A DNA stretch of 64,000 bases from Promicromonospora sp. Populi (GCF_041081105.1 NZ_CP163528.1:930001-994000); one strand, 5' to 3'. Positions 1-8,563 are shown, counted from the first letter of the stretch. The notes: generated by a model not told the origin, from the sequence alone. Numbers and translations: made by a program.

Positions 1-533
1 CGCTGGGGCTGCCGGTGTTCGAGCGCCTCGCCAAGGTGTCTCCGATTCCGCTGGACGCGCACCTGATGATCGAGAACCCCGACCTCTGGGCGCCCGCGTT
101 CGCCGAGGCGGGGGCGGCGTCGGTCACGTTCCATGCGGAGGCCGCGCAAGCGCCCGTCCGCCTGGCTCGGGAGCTGCGGAAGCTCGGTTCGCGGGCGGGC
201 ATCGCGCTGCGGCCGGCCACCCCCGTGGAGCCCTACCTGGACCTGCTGACGGAGATCGACATGATCCTCGTGATGACCGTCGAGCCGGGGTTCGGCGGGC
301 AGTCGTTCATCGAGGGCACGCTGCCCAAGATCCGGCGCGCCCGGGAGGCCGTGAGCGAGTCCGGCCTCGACGTCTGGATCCAGGTCGACGGGGGAGTGTC
401 TCGCGAGACGATCGAGCGCGCGGCCGAAGCCGGGGCGAACGTCTTCGTCGCGGGCTCCGCGGTGTTCGGGGCCGAGGACATCCCGGCCGAGATCGCGGCG
501 CTCCGCGAGCTGGCGGCCAAGCACATCCACTGA
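1..533 (+). CDS. rpe: Ribulose-phosphate 3-epimerase (5' end outside window)
   Basis: This is the C-terminal part, about 177 codons, of the enzyme that interconverts ribulose-5-phosphate and xylulose-5-phosphate in the pentose phosphate pathway. The frame is open from base 3, so the start lies upstream of the window. TIM-barrel motifs seen are [11 protein letters not shown] (a metal-binding His and the following loop), [12 protein letters not shown] (phosphate-binding region), QVDGGVS (catalytic Asp) and a terminal GSAVFG loop. The product ribulose-5-phosphate is also a substrate of RibBA, encoded 5 kb downstream. Identity is clear from these motifs. Confidence 0.95.
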   Translation, partial: LGLPVFERLAKVSPIPLDAHLMIENPDLWAPAFAEAGAASVTFHAEAAQAPVRLARELRKLGSRAGIALRPATPVEPYLDLLTEIDMILVMTVEPGFGGQSFIEGTLPKIRRAREAVSESGLDVWIQVDGGVSRETIERAAEAGANVFVAGSAVFGAEDIPAEIAALRELAAKHIH

Positions 534-616
534 CGGGGTGGGCCGACGCCGGCCTGGTGCTTGCACGGTGAATGTTGGCGGATAGCTGCTCGGTGTCAGG
601 CGACGCTTTCCACAAC

Positions 617-636
617 GATTAATAGTGTGCCAAGCG
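617..636 (+). repeat. 20-bp exact repeat, copy 1 (upstream of kinase gene)
   Basis: The 20 bases gattaatagtgtgccaagcg occur here and again at 7812-7831. Each copy lies upstream of a monocistronic-looking start (700 and 7910). A regulatory function is inferred only from position. Confidence 0.6.
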
Positions 637-648
637 CGGTTCGACAAA

Positions 649-666
649 CTCGTACCTTTGGCCGAT
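649..666 (+). promoter_or_regulatory. Candidate response-regulator site, copy 1
   Basis: The sequence ctcgtacctttggccgat closely resembles ctcgtactttcggccgga at 2871. One copy precedes the kinase/regulator operon and the other precedes the next gene. Both could bind the response regulator encoded at 2142. This is an inference from similarity and position. Confidence 0.35.
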
Positions 667-687
667 ACGGTCGCCAGACCAGCCCCA

Positions 688-693
688 TAGTCT
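688..693 (+). promoter_or_regulatory. -10 element of leaderless promoter (TAGTCT)
   Basis: TAGTCT ends 6 nt before the GTG at 700 and no Shine-Dalgarno sequence is present, so the transcript probably begins at or next to the start codon. A partial inverted repeat (ccagac/gtctgg, 673-694) overlaps it. Confidence 0.45.
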
Positions 694-699
694 GGGGCC

Positions 700-2145
700 G
701 TGCCCTCAGACCGACCCGTTCCAAGCCGCCGGACGCCGCTCGCCCGAGCGCGCCACGCCTGGTCCGCGGCCTGGGACGAGCCGCCGCCCGCCGATCCGCC
801 GGTGCGCGTATGGCGGGACTCGGCACTGGTTGGGGTGCTGGTCCCGGCCCTGGTGATCGAGGGTCTGCTGCGGCCTGAGCTGCCGTGGCGCTGGCTGCAG
901 GTGGCCGCGGCACTGGTCCTGGTGCCGACGCTGCTCTGGCGTCGGACGCACCCGTTGTTTCCCGTGGTGGCCACGACGGTGGTGTCGACTGCCCTGATGC
1001 TGGTCATGGGCAACGACGGCGACCTGATCACGGCGGTTTACGGCGCCGTCCTGGTCTACGCGCTGTTCAGGTGGGGGAGTGGGCGGCAGGCCCTGATCGG
1101 GGCTGGGCTGCTCGTCGGGGGGCTTGGCTTGACGTGGGCACTGGGACACGCCACGAGTGCTGACACGATCGGTGGGGCGTCGGTCGTCGCGATGCTCGCC
1201 GCGACGGGGCTGGCGGTCCGCTTCCGGTCTACGGCCCGGGAGCGTGCGCTCACGCAGGCGCGGGCCCAGGAGCGGGAGCGCATCGCCAGAGACATGCACG
1301 ACGTCGTGGGACACCACGTCTCGGGCATCGCCGTGCGGGCCCAGGCCGGCCTCGCCCAGGCCGAGGCGCTACGGCGCGGTCTTGGCGGCGAGCACGGCCG
1401 AGACGACGGCGGCACTGGGGACGACGGCGACGGCGGGGACCGCTTGGCGAGCCTCGACGACGACCCGTTGGTGGCGGCGCTCCGGGTCATCGAGGCCGAG
1501 GCAAGGAACACCCTCGTCGAGATGCGTGCCCTGGTCCGCACGCTGCGCGAGGACGAGCAGGGCCCGGACGGTGCGGCGCGAGTGCGCGTCTTTATCTCGC
1601 CCGCCAGCGCTGCTGCCAGAAACATAGCCAGCGGCGGCACCAGCGCCGATGACGGCATTGGCAATGGCACCGGCGAGCTCGGCCCGCGGGCCGCCGACGT
1701 CGTCCGGCTGGCCGCCGGGCCGCCCTCTCCCGTGATCGTCACGGTCCGAGGTGAGGTCGGGAGCGTCCGGGACGACGTCGGTGCGGCGGCCTACCGCATC
1801 GCGCAGGAGTCGGTCACCAACGCGCGCCGTCATGCACGCGGGCTGACGCGGATCGATGTCGGCCTCACGGTCGCCGGGGGAGCCCTCCGGCTGCGCGTCT
1901 GCGACGACGGGGAGCCGCTGACCGAGCCGTTCGTGCCGGGCAACGGGATCGCCGGGATGCGGGCCCGCGCCCAAGAGCTGGACGGTGACCTCACCGTCGG
2001 TCCAGAGCTGCCGGAGCAGCTAGGGCAGTCAGGGCGGCGGGGCCTTGCGGAGCAGCCCGTGCAGCCGGACCTGGTAGAGCGACCGGACGTCGCGGGCGGC
2101 TGGGTCGTCGAAGCAGCCCTCCCACTGGCGGGCAGGCGCCCATGA
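700..2145 (+). CDS. NarL-family sensor histidine kinase
   Basis: This is a membrane sensor kinase of the HisKA_3/HATPase type, 481 aa. Four to five hydrophobic helices fill residues about 42-170. The dimerisation helix carries RDMHDVVGHHVSG with the phospho-acceptor His near residue 200. The ATPase domain shows an N-box (QESVTNARRHA) and a G-box (GNGIAGMRAR). Two low-complexity Gly/Asp-rich stretches are unusual: one (residues about 228-248) sits inside the dimerisation/phosphotransfer region and another (about 308-328) precedes the ATPase domain. The stop overlaps the regulator start (ATGA), so the pair is translationally coupled. The signal is unknown. Confidence 0.9.
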   Translation: MPSDRPVPSRRTPLARARHAWSAAWDEPPPADPPVRVWRDSALVGVLVPALVIEGLLRPELPWRWLQVAAALVLVPTLLWRRTHPLFPVVATTVVSTALMLVMGNDGDLITAVYGAVLVYALFRWGSGRQALIGAGLLVGGLGLTWALGHATSADTIGGASVVAMLAATGLAVRFRSTARERALTQARAQERERIARDMHDVVGHHVSGIAVRAQAGLAQAEALRRGLGGEHGRDDGGTGDDGDGGDRLASLDDDPLVAALRVIEAEARNTLVEMRALVRTLREDEQGPDGAARVRVFISPASAAARNIASGGTSADDGIGNGTGELGPRAADVVRLAAGPPSPVIVTVRGEVGSVRDDVGAAAYRIAQESVTNARRHARGLTRIDVGLTVAGGALRLRVCDDGEPLTEPFVPGNGIAGMRARAQELDGDLTVGPELPEQLGQSGRRGLAEQPVQPDLVERPDVAGGWVVEAALPLAGRRP

Positions 2146-2852
2146 CCGGTCCGACACCCAGTCCAAGGCAGGAAGACCCGGCGGCCCGCGCCCTGACGGT
2201 GCTGGTCGCCGACGACCAGGAGATCGTGCGCACCGGGCTCAGCATGATCCTCGGGGTCCAGGACGGGATCGAGGTTGTCGGCGAGGTGGCCGACGGCGCC
2301 GCCGCCGTCGAGCTCGCCCAGCGGCTGCGTCCCGACGTCTGCCTGTTCGACATCCGGATGCCCGTCATCGACGGTATCGAGGCGACCCGGATGCTGGCCG
2401 GCCCAGGGGTCGCCGACCCGCTCGCCGTCGTCGTCATCACGACGTTCGACCTGGACGAGTACGTCTATGCGGCGCTGCGCGCGGGCGCACGGGGGTTCCT
2501 GCTGAAGGACGCCGGGCCGGCACTCCTGGCCCAGGCTGTGCGCGCCGCCGCGAACGGCGATGCCCTCATCGCGCCGAGTGTGACGACACGTCTGCTCAGG
2601 GCCTTCGCTGACGTCGGACCGGCGGCGCCGCCCACACAGCCGCTCGACCCGTTGACGGCGCGCGAGGAAGAGGTGCTCCGGGCCGTCGCGCGCGGTCGGA
2701 CCAACACCGAGATCGCGCACGAGCTGTTCGTCACCCTGAGCACGGTCAAGTCGCACGTCGCGAACCTGATGACGAAGGTCGGCGCGCGCAACCGCGTCGA
2801 GGTCGCGCTCTGGGCCTACGACACCGGGCGCGTGCGGACCGGGCCCTCCTGA
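2142..2852 (+). CDS. LuxR/NarL-type response regulator
   Basis: This 236-aa cytoplasmic transcription factor is the partner of the kinase at 700, whose stop codon it overlaps by 4 bp. The receiver domain has the acidic pocket (VADDQE), the phosphorylated Asp near residue 70 (CLFDIRMP) and the conserved Lys (LLKDAG). The C-terminal LuxR helix-turn-helix reads LTAREEEVLRAVARGRTNTE and then TVKSHVANLMTKVG. Similar motifs at 649 and 2871 suggest that it may control its own operon and the following gene. Confidence 0.93.
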   Translation: MTGPTPSPRQEDPAARALTVLVADDQEIVRTGLSMILGVQDGIEVVGEVADGAAAVELAQRLRPDVCLFDIRMPVIDGIEATRMLAGPGVADPLAVVVITTFDLDEYVYAALRAGARGFLLKDAGPALLAQAVRAAANGDALIAPSVTTRLLRAFADVGPAAPPTQPLDPLTAREEEVLRAVARGRTNTEIAHELFVTLSTVKSHVANLMTKVGARNRVEVALWAYDTGRVRTGPS

Positions 2853-2870
2853 CCTGGCTCGGTCGCACAG

Positions 2871-2888
2871 CTCGTACTTTCGGCCGGA
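2871..2888 (+). promoter_or_regulatory. Candidate response-regulator site, copy 2
   Basis: The sequence ctcgtactttcggccgga lies between the response regulator gene and the DUF2306 gene. It matches the motif at 649 at most positions. A related tcatactttcggctt occurs at 32325, in front of the second response regulator of the window. Confidence 0.35.
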
Positions 2889-2944
2889 CGATTCCCGTCC
2901 ACGGGCCCATGACCAGCCCGCATGCCGCCGGGCACGCTCGACCC

Positions 2945-3630
2945 ATGACAACTTCCCAGCTGATGACCAAGCCCGCCGGCCGCCGCGAGTGGCTCGTACC
3001 GGCGGGGCTCCTCCTCCTGGCGGCCGTCCCGGCCCTTGCCGGCTCCGTGCGGCTCACCGAGCTGGCCTCCGATCCCGTGGTCACCGCGGACAACGCGCGC
3101 TTCGTGACCCAGCCGCTGCCCGTTGTCGTGCACATCATCTGCGTGACGACGTACAGCATGCTCGGCGCGTTCCAGTTCGTACCGAGCCTGCGCCGACGGC
3201 GCTGGCACCGGCTGGCCGGACGTGTCCTCGCGCCGGCGGGCCTCGGTGTCGCACTGTCGGGCCTCTGGATGACGGCGTTCTACGACCTGCCGGCCCACGA
3301 CAACATGGTCGTCAACGGGGCGCGCTACGTAGTCGGCACCGCCATGGCCGCGTCGATAGCCCTGGGTGTGCGGGCGGCGCTGCGCCGCGACTTCGTGAAC
3401 CACCCGGCCTGGATGATGCGGGCCTACGCGCTGGCCATGGGCGCCGGGACACAGGCGCTGCTGCTCGGACCGTACACGGTGATCGTCGGCAGTATGGGCA
3501 CCGTGGCCTACACGACCGGGATGGTGCGTGGGTCATCAACGTGGCCTTCGCCGAGTGGCTGATCCGACGGCGCAGGACGGGTCGCGGGACGGGTCGCGGG
3601 ACGGGAGGAACGGCTCGGCGCACGGGGTGA
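2945..3630 (+). CDS. DUF2306 family membrane protein, apparent frameshift near 3526
   Basis: This is a predicted inner-membrane protein of about 228 aa with several hydrophobic helices. Residues 16-38, the HIICVTTYSMLGAFQF segment and the later WMMRAYALAMGAGTQ segment are typical of DUF2306. Read straight through, the frame stops at 3562 with an atypical tail. A -1 shift at about 3526 restores AWVINVAFAEWLIRRR, the expected family end, and stops at 3630, so one base appears to be missing in atggtgcgtggg. The ATG at 2945 is preferred to the ATG at 2909 because the extra residues look non-native. Function is unknown. Confidence 0.75.
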
Positions 3631-3702
3631 GGCAGGGTGTGACGCAGGCCATGTCGGCGTCCCGCATGCCATATGGCATGCTGACGAGCAGCAGTACGCA
3701 CA

Positions 3703-3834
3703 CACGTGCTCCGGGGTCGGTGTAATTCCGAGCCGGCGGTTATAGTCCGCGACCCGTACGTCCGCAAGGACGGCCGGTTGACCTGGTGGAACTCCAGGAC
3801 CGACGGTGAAAGTCCGGATGGGAGGAGCCACGTG
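3703..3834 (+). promoter_or_regulatory. FMN riboswitch (RFN element)
   Basis: The aptamer matches the RFN consensus. P1 arms are cacgtg (3703-3708 and 3829-3834). Conserved segments follow in order: agccggcggttatagtccgc, then ccggttgacctggtggaact, then gacggtgaaagtccggatgg. It senses flavin mononucleotide and here precedes the complete riboflavin operon, so it should repress ribDE-BA-H when FMN is abundant. Confidence 0.95.
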
Positions 3835-3867
3835 CGGCGCCGTGCGTCCCCTGGACGTGCGGTGCCG
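3835..3867 (+). promoter_or_regulatory. 15-bp hairpin next to FMN riboswitch
   Basis: A stem of 15 pairs, including three G-U wobbles, with a 3-nt loop starts one base after the aptamer P1 helix. No U-tract follows. It may be an intrinsic (I-shaped) terminator or a spacer helix of the expression platform. Confidence 0.5.
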
Positions 3868-3924
3868 TGACGTCGTATGCGCGGGCAGGGCCGGTGACGG
3901 TCACGTCCGTGCACCCGTCGTCCA

Positions 3925-3949
3925 CCCCCGGAGCGCCGAAGCTCGGGGG
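3925..3949 (+). promoter_or_regulatory. Hairpin sequestering the ribD ribosome binding site
   Basis: ccccc(g)gagc pairs with gctcggggg, leaving a 6-nt loop. The 3' arm contains most of the ribD Shine-Dalgarno sequence GGGGGAGG (3945-3952), 5 nt before the ATG at 3958. This suggests translational control by the upstream riboswitch. Confidence 0.55.
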
Positions 3950-3957
3950 AGGACCGC

Positions 3958-5157
3958 ATGACCCAGGCATCGCACGACCGCGCTGCGGCGTACGCGGGAC
4001 CACGCACCGGCACGCCCGCCGGACCGCGCGCGCTTGAGAGCGCCATGCGCCGCGCGCTGAGCCTCGCCGCGCATGGTCCCGCGTACGGGCCCAACCCCCG
4101 CGTCGGGTGCGTGCTCCTGGATTCCGACGGACGCACGGTCGCCGAGGGCTTCCATCGCGGTGCGGGCACGCCGCACGCGGAGGCGGCGGCCCTGGCCGAC
4201 GCTCGTTCGCGCGACATCGACCTGCGAGGCACGACGGCGGTGGTGACGCTCGAACCGTGCGCCCACCACGGCCGTACTGGGCCGTGTGCCGACGCCCTGA
4301 TCGAGGCTGGCATCGCCGTCGTGCACGTGGCCGTGCCCGACCCGAACCCGCTGGCGACGGGCGGCGCGGACCGGCTCCAGGCCGCCGGGATCGAGGTGAC
4401 CACCGGCCTGCTCGCCGACGAGGGCGAAGACCTGCTGCGGCCGTGGCTGCACGCGATCCGCACCGGCCGCCCGTATGTGACCCTGAAGCTCGCGACCAGC
4501 CTCGACGGCCGGGTGGCGGCAGCCGACGGCACGAGCCGCTGGATCACCGGTCCTCAGGCCAGGGCCCACGCCCACACGATCCGCGCCCAGGTTGACGCCA
4601 TCGCCGTCGGCTCGGGGACCGCCCTGATCGACGACCCGTCCCTGACCGCGCGCACGGCGGACGGCGGCCTCTTCGAGCACCAGCCGCTCCGGGTGGTGCT
4701 CGGCCGCCGCACGGTGCCCGACGACGCCCGCCTGCGCGGGCCCGGCGGACCCCTGTTGCACCTGCCGGAGCGTGACCTCGACGTCGTGCTGCGGGAGCTC
4801 GGCGAGCGAGAAGTGCGACACGTGCTCGTGGAGGGCGGCCCGACCCTGGCGACCGCACTGCTGGCCGCCGACGCCGTCGACGAGCTCCACGCGTACATCG
4901 CGCCGGTGCTGCTCGGCGCGGGCGCCACCGCCGTCGGCGACCTGGGCGTCACGACCATCGGCGAGGCGGCTCGGTTCGCCACCCAGGACGTGACCCGGCT
5001 GGGCGACGACGTGCTCCTGATCGCACGCCGCGCCGGGCTTGCCCGCGCGAGCACGGACCAGCCTGATGCGGGCCGGACCGGCGTCGACCGGCCCGTACCG
5101 CAGCAGCCCAGTAGCAGTTCGACCAGCACCAACCAGTCACACCAGAAGGAGATCTGA
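3958..5157 (+). CDS. ribD: Bifunctional pyrimidine deaminase/reductase RibD
   Basis: This 399-aa enzyme carries out the second and third steps of riboflavin synthesis: deamination of the GTP-derived pyrimidine, then NADPH-dependent reduction of the ribosyl side chain. The N-terminal deaminase has the zinc motif HAEAAAL followed by PCAHHGRTGPC. The reductase half begins near YVTLKLATSLDGR and includes SRWITGPQAR and LVEGGPTLATALL. A non-conserved Ser/Gln/Thr-rich tail of about 35 residues follows. A strong GGGGGAGG precedes the ATG. The stop overlaps the ribE start. Confidence 0.97.
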   Translation: MTQASHDRAAAYAGPRTGTPAGPRALESAMRRALSLAAHGPAYGPNPRVGCVLLDSDGRTVAEGFHRGAGTPHAEAAALADARSRDIDLRGTTAVVTLEPCAHHGRTGPCADALIEAGIAVVHVAVPDPNPLATGGADRLQAAGIEVTTGLLADEGEDLLRPWLHAIRTGRPYVTLKLATSLDGRVAAADGTSRWITGPQARAHAHTIRAQVDAIAVGSGTALIDDPSLTARTADGGLFEHQPLRVVLGRRTVPDDARLRGPGGPLLHLPERDLDVVLRELGEREVRHVLVEGGPTLATALLAADAVDELHAYIAPVLLGAGATAVGDLGVTTIGEAARFATQDVTRLGDDVLLIARRAGLARASTDQPDAGRTGVDRPVPQQPSSSSTSTNQSHQKEI

Positions 5158-5876
5158 TGTTCACCGGAATCGTTGAGGAGCTCGGCTCCGTCGTCGCGCT
5201 CGACCGGCCTGGCGGCACCGGCACCGGCCTTGAGGCGGGGACCGCGCCCGACGCGGTACTGACGGTCGCGGGCCCGCTCGCGACGTCGGACGCCCGCCCC
5301 GGCGACTCGATTGCCGTCGACGGCGTCTGCCTCACAGTCACGGCGGTGCTGCCCGGGGACGGGGACGGCGGCGCTGCGTTCGTGGCCGAGGTGATGCCCG
5401 AGACCCTGCGCCGCACCTCGCTCGGTGCCCTCGTGCCGGGCGCGGCGGTCAACCTGGAGCGCGCCCTTCCGGCGAACGGCCGGCTCGGCGGGCACGTGGT
5501 CCAGGGGCACGTCGACGGCGTCGCGACGCTGGTGGGCCGCACGCCTGGACCGCGCTGGGACGATCTCGAGTTCTCCGCGCCCGCCGCCCTGACCCGGTAC
5601 GTCGCGGAGAAGGGCTCCATCGCGCTGGCGGGGGTCTCGCTCACCGTGACCTGGGTGTCGGACGACGGCTTTGGCGTGTCGCTCATCCCGACCACGCTCG
5701 CCGCGACGACGCTGGGCCGGCTGGTCCCGGGCGACGTCGTCAACGTCGAGGTGGACGTGCTCGCGAAGTACGTGGAGCGGCTCCTGGCGACGACCGGGAC
5801 GAGCGGCAGGGACGCCGAGGGCGCTACGGCTGCGGCGGCTGCGGCGAGCGATCTGACGACGGGAGTTGCCCGATGA
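5157..5876 (+). CDS. ribE: Riboflavin synthase alpha chain
   Basis: This 239-aa enzyme dismutates two 6,7-dimethyl-8-ribityllumazine molecules to riboflavin. It shows the two lumazine-binding barrels, each starting with a characteristic block: MFTGIVEELG at the N-terminus, then NGRLGGHVVQGHVDG in the second half. It also has the GDSIAVDGVCLTV and GSIALAGVSLTV signatures. It is slightly longer than usual because of an Ala/Thr-rich tail. It overlaps ribD by one base and ribBA by four. Confidence 0.97.
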   Translation: MFTGIVEELGSVVALDRPGGTGTGLEAGTAPDAVLTVAGPLATSDARPGDSIAVDGVCLTVTAVLPGDGDGGAAFVAEVMPETLRRTSLGALVPGAAVNLERALPANGRLGGHVVQGHVDGVATLVGRTPGPRWDDLEFSAPAALTRYVAEKGSIALAGVSLTVTWVSDDGFGVSLIPTTLAATTLGRLVPGDVVNVEVDVLAKYVERLLATTGTSGRDAEGATAAAAAASDLTTGVAR

Positions 5877-7296
5877 GTGCGGTGCGCATCGATAGCTCGG
5901 TAGACCCGGGGGCGATCAACACGGATCTGGTGGAGCGCGCGTTCGCCGAGCTCGCCGCCGGCCCGTCCTGGTGGCCGACGACGCCGGCCGGGAGAACGAG
6001 GTCGACGTTGTCCTGGCCGCGAGCACTGCTACGGCCGAGTGGGTGGCGTGGACGGTGCGGCACTCGTCGGGGTACCTGTGCGCGCCGATGCCCGCACACC
6101 GCGCGGACGCGCTGGAGCTGCCGCTGATGGTGGAGCGCAGCGAGGACTCGCGGAAGACGGCGTACACGGTGTCGGTGGATGCGGTCGGCGTGACGACGGG
6201 GATCTCGGCGGCCGAACGGGCACTGACGCTGCGGGTGCTGGGTGACCCGGCATCGGGCGCGCGGGACCTGATCCGGCCGGGGCACGTGCTGCCGTTGCGG
6301 GCCCGGCCCGGTGGGGTGCTGGAGCGTGCGGGGCACACCGAGGCGGCGGTGGATCTGGTCCGGCTCGCGGGCGGCGCGGGCCGGGGGACCGGTAGTGAGC
6401 TGGGCGAGGTGGGGGCGATCGCCGAGCTCGTCCGGGACGACGGTGCGGTGATGCGGCTGCCCGAGGCGCAGGCCCTGGCTGAGGAGGCGGGCCTCGTGGT
6501 GCTGACGGTTGCGGACCTGGTGGCCTGGCGGCAGGTGCACGACCCGGTGCTGTCGCATGGCGAGCCCGGCGTCGTTGCCGAGTCTCGAGCTCGGGTGCAT
6601 CGGGTGGGGGAGGCGTCGCTCCCGACGAGGTACGGGGACTTCCGCGTGGTTGCGTATCGGGACCTGCGTTCGGGTGCGGAGCACCTGGCACTGACGCCGG
6701 TGCAGACCGGGCCGGTGCTGGCCGGTTCAGCGCGGGGTTCGCTGGTGCGGGTGCACTCGGAGTGCCTGACGGGCGACGGGCTGGGCTCGCTGCGGTGTGA
6801 CTGCGGTCCGCAGCTGGAGGCGTCGTTGCGGGCAGTGGCTGCTGAGGGTGGCGCGGTGGTGTACCTGCGGGGCCACGAGGGCCGGGGGATCGGGCTGGCC
6901 GCCAAGGTCCAGGCATACGCCCTGCAGGACGCCGGCCTTGACACCGTGGAGGCGAACGTGGAGCTCGGGCTGCCGGTGGACGCGCGGGAGTACGGCGCGG
7001 CGTCGGCGATCCTGGCGGATCTTGGCCTCGACGGCGTGACCCTGCTGACGAACAACCCGGAGAAGGTGGCCGGCCTGCGGGAGGCGGGCACAGACGTCGT
7101 CGGGCAGCGGGGGCTCGCGGTGGGGCGTGGGGTGCACAACCACCGCTATCTGGAGACGAAGCGGCTGGTGCTGGGGCACCGGCTCGACCTGCTCGACATC
7201 GGCGAGCTGGACCAGGAGACAGGCCAAGAGATGAACCAAGACATGAACCAGGACATGAACCAGCAGCTGAACCAAGACGAAGGAGCGTGCGCATGA
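5873..7296 (+). CDS. ribBA: RibBA: DHBP synthase / GTP cyclohydrolase II, apparent frameshift near 5962
   Basis: This bifunctional protein makes dihydroxybutanone phosphate from ribulose-5-phosphate (RibB half) and opens GTP (RibA half). The first 30 codons (MSAVRIDS ... AELAAG) are in one frame. A -1 shift at gccggcccgtcc is needed to enter the frame that gives [15 protein letters not shown] and everything after it; otherwise translation would have to begin at GTG 5971. The RibB half has [11 protein letters not shown] and HTEAAVDL, but its metal-site motif reads [10 protein letters not shown] where DDExRENEGD is usual. The RibA half is normal: [17 protein letters not shown] (zinc cysteines), [10 protein letters not shown] and LLTNNPEK. 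The tail carries MNQD repeats. Confidence 0.88.
7231..7278 (+). repeat. 12-bp tandem repeat in ribBA tail
   Basis: Four 12-bp units (atgaaccaagac and variants) encode MNQD-like repeats at the RibBA C-terminus, just before the ribH start. The period keeps the frame. Confidence 0.8.
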
Positions 7297-7784
7297 GCGG
7301 CGCCGGAGCACCGAGCGTGCTGGTGGACGGTACGGGCCTGCGGGTCGTCGTGATCGCGGCGAGCTGGCACGAGCAGGTGATGGACGGGCTGCTGGCCGGT
7401 GCGCGCCGGGCGCTGCGGGCGTCGGGTGCCCAGTGGACGGAGGTGCGGGTGCCGGGTTCGTTCGAGCTGCCGGTGGCCGCGGCTCGTGCGGCCGGGATCG
7501 GCGGGGGTGTGGCGGCGGACGCCGTCGTCGCGCTCGGGGTGGTGATCCGCGGCGGCACGCCGCACTTCGAGTACGTGTGCTCGGCGGCGACGCAGGGGCT
7601 GACGGACGTGAGCGTGCGGACCGGGGTCCCGGTCGGTTTCGGGGTGCTGACGTGCGACGACGAGGCGCAGGCGCTGGACCGGGCCGGGTTGGACGGGTCC
7701 AGCGAGGACAAGGGCGCGGAGGCGGTCGAGGCCGCGATCGCGACCGCGTTGACGCTGCGCGAGCTCGTGCCGACCGCCGTCTGA
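7293..7784 (+). CDS. ribH: 6,7-dimethyl-8-ribityllumazine synthase
   Basis: This 163-aa enzyme condenses the ribityl-aminopyrimidine with dihydroxybutanone phosphate. Motifs seen are [17 protein letters not shown] (substrate Trp), [31 protein letters not shown] (catalytic His) and [15 protein letters not shown]. The ATG at 7293 overlaps the ribBA stop and has gaagga 8 nt upstream, so it is preferred to GTG 7287. It is the last gene of the riboflavin operon. Confidence 0.96.
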   Translation: MSGAGAPSVLVDGTGLRVVVIAASWHEQVMDGLLAGARRALRASGAQWTEVRVPGSFELPVAAARAAGIGGGVAADAVVALGVVIRGGTPHFEYVCSAATQGLTDVSVRTGVPVGFGVLTCDDEAQALDRAGLDGSSEDKGAEAVEAAIATALTLRELVPTAV

Positions 7785-7811
7785 CCGCTCTCCTGACCGA
7801 CACCAACCAAG

Positions 7812-7831
7812 GATTAATAGTGTGCCAAGCG
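7812..7831 (+). repeat. 20-bp exact repeat, copy 2 (upstream of lipoprotein gene)
   Basis: Identical to 617-636. Here gtgtgcc (7821-7827) has a partner ggcacac near 7895-7901, just before the next gene, which may form part of a regulatory region. Confidence 0.6.
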
Positions 7832-7909
7832 TCGAGAATCCACCCAAGCTCCGGCGATAGACCTACCAGCCAGCCGCAAGGGAAGGCCATCTCGGCACAC
7901 TGACCGGGT

Positions 7910-8563
7910 ATGAGAAGCTCACGCGCCCAGCGGGCGGTAGTCGCCGTAGTGCTGACCACGGCATTGTCGGGAGGGCTGGCGGGCTGCGCCAGCGAGGGTT
8001 CATCGGGGGGAGCGCCGACGAACCTGTCTGCCACAGCGCCGTCTGCCACTACGCCGGTGACGCCGGAGGCGGAGCAGGGGTCGCACTCGTGCGTCGACTG
8101 GGTCCGCTTCGATTCTCCGAGGGACGCGGCCGCCGATGCCGGCGCCGTCCTCCGTGGGACGGTCGTGGAGCGTGCCGGAACGGCGGACATGTTCGGCTTC
8201 GACGCGAACGTCTGGACGTTCGAGGTCGAGGAGGTGCTGGAGCGGCCGGAGCCCGGGCCGGGCGGCGCGGTGGCGCCCCCCGAGCTAGTGGTCGCCGCGC
8301 CGGGGGAGCGGATCTCTGTGATCTCGACACCCGAGACGTGCGTGCCGGGCAACGAGGAGTACGCCGGAGGCGACCCGCTGGATCCGGCGACGGGACTTGG
8401 CGGGGAGTCCGGGACGTTGATCGTCCTCGTACAGGCCGGGGATGGCACGGGCAGCGAGGAGCACCCGGACGGTGCCGACATCCTTCACCTGATCACACCC
8501 TGGCAGGGCGTGGTCACGCCGACGGCCGACGGCGGTCTGCCCGCGGAGTGGCCGAACCAGTGA
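7910..8563 (+). CDS. Putative lipoprotein
   Basis: The 217-aa product starts with a lipoprotein signal: a positive N-terminus (MRSSRAQR), a hydrophobic stretch and the lipobox LAGC, with the lipidated Cys at about residue 26. A Ser/Thr/Gly-rich linker follows. The mature domain contains VLRGTVVERAGTADMFGFDA and VEEVLERPEPG, resembling small secreted beta-rich proteins of unknown role. It is probably anchored on the outer face of the membrane. No family was recognised. It sits alone between the rib and his genes. Confidence 0.75.
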   Translation: MRSSRAQRAVVAVVLTTALSGGLAGCASEGSSGGAPTNLSATAPSATTPVTPEAEQGSHSCVDWVRFDSPRDAAADAGAVLRGTVVERAGTADMFGFDANVWTFEVEEVLERPEPGPGGAVAPPELVVAAPGERISVISTPETCVPGNEEYAGGDPLDPATGLGGESGTLIVLVQAGDGTGSEEHPDGADILHLITPWQGVVTPTADGGLPAEWPNQ

